Assembly: GCA_963782185.1 (NCBI GenBank)
Contig: CAWAJB010000013.1
Coordinates: 391,413 to 455,412, forward strand
Length of the DNA: 64,000 nucleotides
Direction: 5' to 3'
Source: RYN-230 sp963782185
Lineage (GTDB): Bacteria > Actinomycetota > Actinomycetes > Streptosporangiales > Streptosporangiaceae
Shown here: positions 34,810 through 42,223 of the stretch, one piece after another
How positions within the stretch are numbered: position 1 is the stretch's first letter
How the letters are laid out: every line of letters starts with the position of its first letter
Program-made: the position numbers and the translations under genes
Notes under the pieces: model-generated
What the model was told of the DNA's origin: nothing
Seen by the model: the letters and a program-made list of their open reading frames with translations, nothing else
The model's database searches: none

Positions 34810-36566
34810 CCGCACGCAGGCCCGGCGGTCTCGTGCCTGAGGCAGGCGGGCGGGAGCGGGAACCAGCGCAGCGCCTCGAAGTCGGGGCCGAGCCCGGTCG
34901 GCCCGTCGTCAAGGGCAGCCGGGCGTGCCGCCAGCAGCGCCCGGCCCTGGCGGAGGTAGCCGGGGAAGGCGTCTTCGCCTGCCTGCCCTCGGCGCCTGGG
35001 GTAAGTCATCTCCCCGTCCGCGCCATAGCTCACCTCGGAAAGCCGCAGCGGGCCTTCCAGGGCCTGGCCGGCATGCCGCCACAAGCCGGTGCGCGGGCCG
35101 AACCGGTAGTCGGGCAGCAGCCGGTAACCGTCCGCCGCGATCAGGTCGACCGCGTCCGCGATGTAATCGGCGGCGGCAGCGGAGATGAAGTAGTTGAGGT
35201 TGACCCGGGTCCAGCCAGGCTTGACACCTTCGCAGCCCTGCCCGATTTCCTCACGCAGCGCATGCGACCGGGCGGCGCCGATGGCCAGCAGCCGGTGCCC
35301 GTAGGGTCCGGCACAGGAACACCCGCCGCGCGCCTGGATGCCGAAGAGATCGTTGAGCAGCGCGACGACGAAATTGTGGTGCAGGTAACGCCCATCCCCG
35401 TGACGGACACGGAAGGAGACGACGGCCAGCCGCCTGGCCTGGTGGCTGCCCAGGATCTCGATCTGGGGGTTGCCCTCCCAACGCCGCAGGACACGCTGCC
35501 AGAGTTGCTCTTCGCGGGCGGCGATCAGGTCCGTGCCGATGGCCTGCTTGAGGCCGAACACCAGGCCGGCCCGGATGGACTCGACGATGGCCGGGGTACC
35601 GCCTTCCTCACGCGCCACCGGATCGTCGAGGTAGCGGTGGCCAGCCGGGTCCACGAACGCGACCGTGCCGCCGCCCGGCACGGTGGGCACGGTGTTGCGG
35701 ACCAGCCCGCGGCGCACGATCAGGACACCCGGCGTCTGCGGGCCGCCCGGGAACTTGTGCGGCGACAGGAAGACGGCATCTTTGTGATCACCCGCACCTG
35801 GCGAGGAGGCGGCCACACGGATCGGCACATACGGGCCGGCGGCGGCGTAGTCCCAGAAGGACAGCGCGCCGTGCGCGTGCAGCATCCTGGCGACCGCGTC
35901 CGCGTCGGTGAGGATCCCGGTCACGTTGGAGGCGGCGGAGAAACTTCCGATGCGCAGCGCCCGGCTGGCGAACCTGATGAGCTGGCGCTCCAGGTCGGCC
36001 ACGTCGATGTGCCCGTCGGGGTCCTCGGCGATGACGACGACGTCAGCCATCGACTCCCGCCAGGGCAGCTCGTTGGAGTGGTGCTCGTATGGGCCCACGA
36101 ACACCACCGGCCGCTCGGACTCCGGGATGCGGGCGCAGAGGTCATACCGTTCATCCAGCCCGGCCGGGATGCGCAATTCCAGGACGCCGATCAGTTTGCT
36201 GACGGCTGCTGTTGCCCCGGATCCGCAGAAGATGACTAGGTCGTCCGCGGTCCCGCCGACCGCGTCGTGGATCATCCGCCGCGCGTCCTCCCGCAGCCGG
36301 GAAGTCTGCAGGCCGGTCCCCGAGCTCTCGGTGTGCGTGTTCGCGTACCGCGGCAGCACCGCGTCGCGGATGAAGTCCTCGATGAAGTCCAGCGACCGCC
36401 CGGACGCCGTGTAGTCGGCATAGGTGACCCGCCGGGGCCCGAACGGCCCGTCCATCAGCTCACCCTCACCGAGCACACCGCGCCTGACCCGCTCCAGCAG
36501 GGGCGACGTCGGCAGCTCCGCCGTCGTCACCGTGAGATCACTCCGTCTCGCACCGGGTGCGCTCAT
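34803..36566 (-). CDS. Class V aminotransferase, cysteine desulfurase-like
   Basis: 587 residues from MSAPGARRSDLTVTT. ASGRSLDFIEDFIRDAVLPR, NTHTESSGTGLQTSRLRED, FCGSGATAAVSKLIGVL, GPYEHHSNELPWRE and SPHKFPGGPQTPG show a PLP fold with the Schiff-base lysine at about residue 271; GGCSCAGPYG at about 415-423 carries cysteines in the catalytic-loop position of cysteine/selenocysteine lyases. The 587-residue length exceeds NifS/SufS (about 400) and there is a C-terminal extension. It follows a thioredoxin gene by 28 bases behind a perfect CsoR/CstR palindrome, so persulfide or sulfane-sulfur handling is likely. Confidence 0.9.
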   Translation of the reverse strand: MSAPGARRSDLTVTTAELPTSPLLERVRRGVLGEGELMDGPFGPRRVTYADYTASGRSLDFIEDFIRDAVLPRYANTHTESSGTGLQTSRLREDARRMIHDAVGGTADDLVIFCGSGATAAVSKLIGVLELRIPAGLDERYDLCARIPESERPVVFVGPYEHHSNELPWRESMADVVVIAEDPDGHIDVADLERQLIRFASRALRIGSFSAASNVTGILTDADAVARMLHAHGALSFWDYAAAGPYVPIRVAASSPGAGDHKDAVFLSPHKFPGGPQTPGVLIVRRGLVRNTVPTVPGGGTVAFVDPAGHRYLDDPVAREEGGTPAIVESIRAGLVFGLKQAIGTDLIAAREEQLWQRVLRRWEGNPQIEILGSHQARRLAVVSFRVRHGDGRYLHHNFVVALLNDLFGIQARGGCSCAGPYGHRLLAIGAARSHALREEIGQGCEGVKPGWTRVNLNYFISAAAADYIADAVDLIAADGYRLLPDYRFGPRTGLWRHAGQALEGPLRLSEVSYGADGEMTYPRRRGQAGEDAFPGYLRQGRALLAARPAALDDGPTGLGPDFEALRWFPLPPACLRHETAGPACGQ

Positions 36567-36594
36567 GTCAACCCCTTTCATGATCCCGGACGGC

Positions 36595-36969
36595 TCACGC
36601 GTCCCCGGACGGGGCGCGTTCGGCGATGCCCGCGCGGACCTCGTCCATGTCGAGCTCACGGGCCCTGGCGATCAGCTGCTCCAGCGCTGGCTCGGGCAGC
36701 GCGCCGGGCTGCGCGTAAAGGATGATCCCGTCGCGGATCACCATCAGCGTCGGGATCGAGGAGATCCCGAATCCGCCGGCCAGCTGCGGCTGGGCCTCGG
36801 TGTCAACTTTGCCGAACACCGCGTCCGCGTGCCGGGCCGACGCCCGCTCGAAGACCGGGCCGAAAACGCGGCACGGCCCGCACCATGACGCCCAGAAGTC
36901 GACCAGCGTCAGCCCTTCCCCACCAGTCATCTCATCAAAGTTCTCCGCCGTCAGCTCAACAGTCGTCAT
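36595..36969 (-). CDS. Thioredoxin
   Basis: 124 residues from MTTVELTAENFDEM. LVDFWASWCGPCRVFGPVFE has the WCGPC active site, and SSIPTLMVIRDG the cis-proline. The start was set at the conserved N terminus rather than the longer frame. It is the first gene of an operon with the desulfurase-like enzyme; the palindrome 33 bases upstream puts it in the sulfur/copper regulon. Thioredoxins reduce persulfides and disulfides. Confidence 0.95.
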   Translation of the reverse strand: MTTVELTAENFDEMTGGEGLTLVDFWASWCGPCRVFGPVFERASARHADAVFGKVDTEAQPQLAGGFGISSIPTLMVIRDGIILYAQPGALPEPALEQLIARARELDMDEVRAGIAERAPSGDA

Positions 36970-37001
36970 GCTGGCCTCCTCATCTCTCACCTGGCTATGA
37001 T

Positions 37002-37017
37002 ATACCCCTAGGGGTAT
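37002..37017. promoter_or_regulatory. Perfect CsoR/CstR-type palindrome before thioredoxin
   Basis: ATACCCCTAGGGGTAT is a perfect 16-base palindrome 33 bases upstream of the thioredoxin ATG and about 130 bases from the rightward DUF202 gene, so either direction could be controlled. Confidence 0.75.
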
Positions 37018-37150
37018 CAATGATCCTTGCAAGCTTGGCCTTCCCCAGCTGCGAGGCTTGGCGGCCCGGCACCACGAGTTCCGTCGGCCACGGCCTGCAG
37101 ATGGCGCTCGTAGCTGAGTAGATGCAGGGGCGAAGGGAAAGGAGCCGAAA

Positions 37151-37546
37151 ACGGACGCCAGTCACCGCGGGGAGCCAGCCCGCCCGGGGAGATCCGCGGG
37201 TGAGGCCGAGCCGGATGCCCGGTTCACTTTCGCCAACGAGCGGACCTTCCTGGCCTGGAGCCGCACCGCACTCGCGCTGGTGGTCGCCGGGCTGGCGATC
37301 GTCCAATTGCTGCCGCCTTTCCCCGGTGTCCCCTGGGGCCGGCACATCCTCGGCACCCCACTGATCCTTCTCGGCTCGGCCGTGGCCGTGACCAGCTACC
37401 TCGAATGGCGTGGCAATCAGCGTGCGCTCAGCTACGGCGGGCCGGTGAGCCGCTCGCGGCTGCCCCGGATCCTGGCCGCGACCATCGCGCTGATCGGGCT
37501 GCTGGCGGCGGCGCTGGCCCTGCTGTCAGGGGTGACACGGCACTGA
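37151..37546 (+). CDS. DUF202 (YidH-like) membrane protein, apparent ACG start
   Basis: 131 residues. DARFTFANERTFLAWSRTAL, ALVVAGLAIVQLLPP, LILLGSAVAVTSYLEW and LAATIALIGLLAAALALLSG give three membrane segments and the FANERTFLAWxRT motif of DUF202. No ATG, GTG or TTG occurs in frame upstream of the homology. AAGGAG is followed six bases later by ACG GAC GCC, reading T-D-A-S where homologues begin M-T-D-A-like, so ACG either serves as start or is a mutated ATG. Its TGA overlaps the ATG of a second DUF202 gene. Confidence 0.75.
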   Translation, partial: TDASHRGEPARPGRSAGEAEPDARFTFANERTFLAWSRTALALVVAGLAIVQLLPPFPGVPWGRHILGTPLILLGSAVAVTSYLEWRGNQRALSYGGPVSRSRLPRILAATIALIGLLAAALALLSGVTRH

Positions 37547-37860
37547 TGCGGCCCGCTGAGGACATCGAGGACACCGACCCGGGGATGGCCCGGGAGCGTA
37601 CCGAGCTGGCCTGGGACCGCACGGCCCTCTCGTTCGCGGCGCTGGGTGGCGCGATCCTCAAGAGCCGTCCGTACGCGGGGATCCCGATCCTGGTCGTCAG
37701 CGTCCTGATCTGGGAACTCGGCCGGCTGGCCCGCCCGCCCGGGGTGAGACGATCCCGGCCGTGGCATCTGCTGGTGATCACCGTGGCCATCACCGGCGTG
37801 TCGGTCGTCGCGCTGGCGATCAGCCTGCTTGGCCCCGAGTCTGGCGGGCTTCGTCCCTGA
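37546..37860 (+). CDS. DUF202 membrane protein
   Basis: 104 residues. DPGMARERTELAWDRTALSF then LVVSVLIWELGRLARPPG and LLVITVAITGVSVVALAISL. The RTELAWDRTALSF motif is the actinobacterial second DUF202 paralogue; such pairs are common. The ATG overlaps the previous stop (TGATG), so the two are coupled. Function is unknown; membrane location is clear. Confidence 0.88.
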   Translation: MRPAEDIEDTDPGMARERTELAWDRTALSFAALGGAILKSRPYAGIPILVVSVLIWELGRLARPPGVRRSRPWHLLVITVAITGVSVVALAISLLGPESGGLRP

Positions 37861-37935
37861 CCGCTGGCTGGTGGCAGGTGCGGGTTCAGCCCGGCCATCG
37901 GCCATCGGTCGCCGGGTGGCGGTGGGTAGCGGCCG

Positions 37936-38790
37936 CTATGGGGTCGCCGCGGGAACGCCGGCCAGCCTCCGGCTGGCCGGATGCGCGCTGCCGAGGGTGA
38001 GCTGGTAACCGGTCCGGGCGGAGAACTCGGCCAGCAGGGAGAACCTGTCCCCCCGGATCAGGGTGTGCCGCCACTCCACCGGCCTGCCACGCGCGTGGCC
38101 GAGGCGGTCGATCGCCAGGGCCGCCGTTTCGGGCGGGATCTCCAGCAGGCGCTGCTGCGCCCGGGTGGGCACGACGGCGCGGATGTGCTCGCGCCCGCTC
38201 TCCAGCCGGACGCCGGTGCGGGCCGCCAGTTCGTCGTAGAGGGCGGTGTGCGTGAAGTCTGCCTCCAGCAGCGGTGCGGCGATCTCGGCGGGAAGCCAGA
38301 CCGTATCAAGGGCGAGCGGCTCGCCGTCGGCCAGCCGCAACCGCTCTAGCCGGAACAGTGGCACGGACGCCTCCAGGCCGAGCCGCTCGGCGACCACGCC
38401 GTCGGCGCGCAGGTCGCGGGACCGCACGATGCTGGTCTGGCGCAGGCCGGCGGACTCGACGGAGGCGAACAGCGAGTACAGCGCGCCCAGTGGCTGAGTG
38501 ATGGCGGCCGGGCCGGCTAGCCGGGGGCGGCGGCCGCGCCCGGCCACGATGGTTCCATCGGCGCGCAGTTCACGCAGGGCGGCGCGGACGGTCTGCCGGC
38601 TGACCGCGTACTGGGCGACCAGCGCCAGCTCACCCGGGAACTCATCGGCGAACGCGCCGGCCGCCAGCCGCCGCTGCAGATCGGTGAGCAGTTGTGCCCA
38701 CAACGGCAGCGGGCTGCCGCGATCCAGCGCCCGCGGCGCTGTGCCGCGGCGGGCGCCCTGTCCAGCCACGGCGCCTCCTGTCCTGCCCAT
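37936..38790 (-). CDS. GntR-family regulator with UTRA domain (HutC type)
   Basis: 284 residues. The winged helix spans PLPLWAQLLTDLQRRLAAGA to VSRQTVRAALRELRADGTIV, followed by the UTRA ligand domain (LFRLERLRLADGEPLALDTV, EFSARTGYQLTL near the end). The start MGRTGG was chosen as nearest to the conserved DNA-binding domain; a later GTG is possible. It is divergent from a persulfide dioxygenase gene, with an 18-base palindrome between them, so it likely controls that operon and itself. Confidence 0.9.
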   Translation of the reverse strand: MGRTGGAVAGQGARRGTAPRALDRGSPLPLWAQLLTDLQRRLAAGAFADEFPGELALVAQYAVSRQTVRAALRELRADGTIVAGRGRRPRLAGPAAITQPLGALYSLFASVESAGLRQTSIVRSRDLRADGVVAERLGLEASVPLFRLERLRLADGEPLALDTVWLPAEIAAPLLEADFTHTALYDELAARTGVRLESGREHIRAVVPTRAQQRLLEIPPETAALAIDRLGHARGRPVEWRHTLIRGDRFSLLAEFSARTGYQLTLGSAHPASRRLAGVPAATP

Positions 38791-38883
38791 CCAGCAAATG
38801 CCCGGCATCCCGGAAGGTACCAGCACGGCGCGGTTTCATGCCGGGCAGGACCTTTCCAGGCACTCCGGGAGACCTTGTGATTC

Positions 38884-38901
38884 TGTACGAATGATCGTAC
38901 A
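38884..38901. promoter_or_regulatory. GntR-type operator between gntR and the persulfide dioxygenase gene
   Basis: TGTACGA-ATGA-TCGTACA is a perfect inverted repeat with 7-base arms. Its GTAC half-sites fit the GntR/HutC family (GT-N-AC core). It is 55 bases upstream of the dioxygenase ATG. Confidence 0.65.
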
Positions 38902-38956
38902 TTTGGCGGACCCGAAGTGGCGGGGACGGGTGCCCTGAGCCGGGAGGATCACGATC

Positions 38957-40330
38957 ATGATTGAGGTGCTCCCCATCGAGACGCCGACCCTTGGCGACCG
39001 CAGTTATCTGGCTCACGACGGGAACTCGGCGGTGGTCATCGACCCGCAGCGCGACATCGACCGGGTCACCGGCCTGGCCGCCCGGCTGGGGGTGCGCATT
39101 ACGCACGTGGCCGAGACTCACGTGCACAACGACTATGTCACCGGAGGGCTGGCCCTGGCCCAGGCGGCCGGGGCCAGCTACCTGGTCAATGCGGCCGACC
39201 CGGTCCGTTTCCGCCGCACCCCGGTCCGGGACGGGGAAAGCCTGGAAATCGGGCGCGCAATGCGGCTGCGGGTACTGGCCACCCCCGGGCATACCTTCAC
39301 CCACCTGTCGTACGTGCTGGAAGCCGGGGACACGGTGACCGGGGTCTTCACCGGCGGGTCGCTGCTCTACGGCTCGACCGGCCGACCGGACCTGCTCGGG
39401 CCAGGCAACACGGTGTCCCTGGCCCGCGCACAGTACGCATCTGCCCATCGGCTGGCCCGTAAGCTGCCCGACTCCACGGAGATCTACCCGACCCACGGGT
39501 TCGGCAGCTTCTGCGCCGCCACCCAGGCAGCAGCCTCGTCATCCACGATCGGGCGGGAAAAGCAACTCAACCCAGCGCTCACCGGTGACGAGCAGACCTA
39601 TGTCGAGGCGTTGCTCGCCGGGCTGGACGCCTGGCCGGCCTACTACGTGCACATGGGCCCCGCGAACACCGCCGGGCCGGCCGGGCCGGACCTGTCTGTC
39701 CCGCACCGGGCCGGCGCGGCGGAGCTGCGCCGCCGCATCCAGGCCGGTGAGTGGGTTGTCGACCTGCGGGAGCGGGTCGCATTCGCGGCGGGCTTCGTGC
39801 CCGGATCGTTCAGCTTCCCGCTCGACGGCAGCTTCGCCACGTACCTGGGCTGGGTGATTCCCTGGCGCACGCCGGTGACGCTGCTCGGACAGACACCAGA
39901 ACAGGTCAGTGCGGCCCAGCGGGAACTCGTGCGGATCGGGATCGACCGTCCCGCGGCCGCCGCGACCGGCCAGCCACAGGACTGGGTCGCCGGCGGCCCG
40001 CTGGCCGCGCTGCGGCTGGCCAAGTTCGGTGACCTCGCCGCGGCCAGCACGGCGGCCGCAGGCAGCACCGGCCAGCTGACCGTGCTGGACGTCCGCCGCC
40101 GCCTGGAATGGGAGGGAAGCCACATCGCCGGGGCGGCGCACATCCCCTTCCATGAGCTACCCGGCCGGCTCGGCGAAGTCCCGCCCGGCGACGTGTGGGT
40201 GCACTGCCACAGCGGCTACCGCTCCATCGTGGCCGCCTCCATGCTCGCGGCCCACGGCCGCCACGTGATCAGCATCGACGACGACTACGCGAACGCCGAA
40301 CCCGCCGGACTACCCCTGGTACGGCCCTGA
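38957..40330 (+). CDS. Persulfide dioxygenase-rhodanese fusion (copy 1)
   Basis: 457 residues. The metallo-beta-lactamase part (about 1-240) has DPQRDIDRVTGLAARLG, the metal motif ETHVHNDYVTGG (H-x-H-x-D with Tyr replacing the second-site His, as in ETHE1-like mononuclear iron enzymes) and TPGHTFTHLSYVL. Two rhodanese domains follow: an inactive one (WVVDLRERVAFAAGFVPGS, no Cys) and an active C-terminal one (HCHSGYRS). It should oxidise glutathione- or mycothiol-type persulfide to sulfite. AGGA precedes the ATG. The SQR remnant and the SoeBC/SoeA-like genes follow in the same direction. Confidence 0.93.
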   Translation: MIEVLPIETPTLGDRSYLAHDGNSAVVIDPQRDIDRVTGLAARLGVRITHVAETHVHNDYVTGGLALAQAAGASYLVNAADPVRFRRTPVRDGESLEIGRAMRLRVLATPGHTFTHLSYVLEAGDTVTGVFTGGSLLYGSTGRPDLLGPGNTVSLARAQYASAHRLARKLPDSTEIYPTHGFGSFCAATQAAASSSTIGREKQLNPALTGDEQTYVEALLAGLDAWPAYYVHMGPANTAGPAGPDLSVPHRAGAAELRRRIQAGEWVVDLRERVAFAAGFVPGSFSFPLDGSFATYLGWVIPWRTPVTLLGQTPEQVSAAQRELVRIGIDRPAAAATGQPQDWVAGGPLAALRLAKFGDLAAASTAAAGSTGQLTVLDVRRRLEWEGSHIAGAAHIPFHELPGRLGEVPPGDVWVHCHSGYRSIVAASMLAAHGRHVISIDDDYANAEPAGLPLVRP

Positions 40331-40338
40331 GCCCGTGA

Positions 40339-40650
40339 AGGAGGCTCGCCGATGAGCCAGCCAAGTTCCAGACCGGCGCGGCCATCCGCGCCCAGGCGCC
40401 CGTCCTGGCCGGCAACCTGCTCGCTGCCATGAACGGGCAGCCCCTCACCGGCCACTACAACGGCTACACATCATGCCCGCTGGTCACCTCACGCAACAGG
40501 ATGCTGTTCGCCGAGTTCGACTACGAGTTCAAGCGCACGCCGACCCTCCCGCTCATCGACACGCTCAAGCCGCGTTACGACATGTGGCTGCTCAAGCGGT
40601 ACGGCCTGCCCGCCATGTACTGGAACCTCATGGTCAAGGGGCGTCCCTGA
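40339..40650 (+). pseudogene. C-terminal remnant of sulfide:quinone oxidoreductase
   Basis: The frame reads KFQTGAAIRAQAPVLAGNLL, AAMNGQPLTGHYNGYTSCPL, VTSRNRMLFAEFDYEFKR and LLKRYGLPAMYWNLMVKGRP: the last ~100 residues of SQR, including the YNGYTSCPLV active-site segment. The N-terminal ~300 residues (FAD and NAD domains) are missing. A good ribosome site and ATG at 40352 exist, but in another frame; that 26-codon frame ends at a TGA overlapping the in-frame ATG at 40429, so a 73-residue tail could still be made by re-initiation. Confidence 0.8.
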
Positions 40651-42209
40651 CCGCGGGCCAGGCGGCGCAGCCGCCCACGGCTCCGGTGGCCGGCGCGCCG
40701 TCCGTTCGCTGGCTGAAGGTGCTCGACCAGGACAAGTGCATCGGCTGCCACGCCTGCACGACAGCCTGCAAGAGCGAGAACGAAGTTCCGGTCGGGGTGA
40801 CCCGGACCTACGTGAAGTCCGTGGATGTCGGCGAGTTCCCGCAGGCCCGCCGCGCCTTCCAGGTGACCCGGTGCAACCAGTGCACCGACGCGCCGTGCGT
40901 GGCCGCCTGCCCGACCCAGGCGATGTTCCGCCGCGATGACGGCATCGTCGATTTCGACAAGCACATCTGCATCGGCTGCAAGGCGTGCATGGCCGCCTGC
41001 CCCTACGACGCCATCTTCATCAACCCTGAGGATCATTCGGCCGAGAAGTGCAACATGTGCGCGCACCGCCTCGACATCGGCCTGGAGCCGGCCTGCGTGA
41101 CGGTGTGCCCCACCGGGGCGATCCTGGTCGGGGACGGCAACGACCCGGCCTCGCCGGTGGCCAGCATCGTGGCGCGTGAGCCGGTGCAGGTGCGCCGCCC
41201 GGAGAAGGAGACCCGGCCCGGGGTGTACTACAAGGGCGCTCACCAGGCCACGCTGGACCCGCTCGCGGCGCGCCGGCCGGAGGGAGGCCTGTTCGCCTGG
41301 GCGACCCAGGGAGCGCCGGACCCTCAGCTCGTCGTGTCCGGCCACCCCGGCCGGCCGGCCTCCTCGGCCGCCGCGCTGCTGTCCTACGACGTGCCGCATT
41401 ATGCGCCGTGGGGCTGGCGGGTAAGTCTGTATACCTGGGCCAAGAGCATCGCGGCGGGAGTGTTCGGCGTGCCCGCGCTGCTCGCCTTCCTCGGCTACCT
41501 GGGCTGGGGCAATCCTGCGGTCTGCTGGGCAGCGCCGGCCGTCGCGCTGGGCTTCCTCGCGATCACCGGCGTGCTGCTGATCTGGGACCTCAAGCACCCG
41601 CTGCGCTTCTACCTGATCTTCACCCGGCACCACTGGCGCAGCTGGCTGGTCCGCGGCTCCTTCATCATCGGCGGCTACGGCGGCGTGCTGGCCCTGTACT
41701 TCCTGGCCGCGCTGGCGGGCCTGGCCATGACCCGGCAGGTGCTGGCCGGGATCGGGATACCACTCGCCCTGGCCACGGCGGTGTACACCGCTTACCTGTT
41801 CGCCCAGGCGAAGGCCCGGGACCTATGGCAGAGCCCGCTGCTGCCCGCCCACCTCGCGGTCCAGGCGGTGCTGGCCGGTGCGGCGGCGATTCTCCCGGTC
41901 ATGGCCTGGCTCTCCCCCGGCCGGGCGGTCACCGCGACCGAGGTCACCCTGGCCATCGCCGCCGGGGTCCACCTGCTGCTGGTAGCAGGCGAGTCCACGC
42001 TGCCGCATGTGACCGCGCACGCCCACCTGGCCACCATGGAGATGGTGCACGGCCGGTTCGCCTGGTTCTTCTGGCCCGGCCTGGCCGGCGTGGCCGCGGC
42101 CCTGGCCGCGCCCTGGGCCGGCGTGGCCACGGCCCCGCTCGCGCTGGCCGGGCTGCTCGCCTACGAGCACGCCTACGTGCAGGCCGGCCAGTCCGTCCCC
42201 CTGGCCTGA
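40647..42209 (+). CDS. Fe-S ferredoxin-NrfD membrane fusion (SoeBC/PsrBC-like)
   Basis: 520 residues. The N-terminal half carries four 4Fe-4S clusters: CIGCHACTTAC, CNQCTDAPCVAACP, CIGCKACMAACP and CNMCAHR with CVTVCP. The second half, from about residue 255, is an NrfD-type membrane anchor with about eight helices (GVFGVPALLAFLGYLGWG, WDLKHPLRFYLIFTRHHWRS, GGVLALYFLAALAGLAM). Usually these are two genes; here they are one. It passes electrons between the molybdoprotein encoded next and the quinone pool. The reading frame is continuous with CTG at 40647 overlapping the remnant's TGA; GTG at 40686 is the alternative start. Confidence 0.9.
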   Translation: MTAGQAAQPPTAPVAGAPSVRWLKVLDQDKCIGCHACTTACKSENEVPVGVTRTYVKSVDVGEFPQARRAFQVTRCNQCTDAPCVAACPTQAMFRRDDGIVDFDKHICIGCKACMAACPYDAIFINPEDHSAEKCNMCAHRLDIGLEPACVTVCPTGAILVGDGNDPASPVASIVAREPVQVRRPEKETRPGVYYKGAHQATLDPLAARRPEGGLFAWATQGAPDPQLVVSGHPGRPASSAAALLSYDVPHYAPWGWRVSLYTWAKSIAAGVFGVPALLAFLGYLGWGNPAVCWAAPAVALGFLAITGVLLIWDLKHPLRFYLIFTRHHWRSWLVRGSFIIGGYGGVLALYFLAALAGLAMTRQVLAGIGIPLALATAVYTAYLFAQAKARDLWQSPLLPAHLAVQAVLAGAAAILPVMAWLSPGRAVTATEVTLAIAAGVHLLLVAGESTLPHVTAHAHLATMEMVHGRFAWFFWPGLAGVAAALAAPWAGVATAPLALAGLLAYEHAYVQAGQSVPLA

Positions 42210-42223
42210 GGAGGGTGGCAGTC

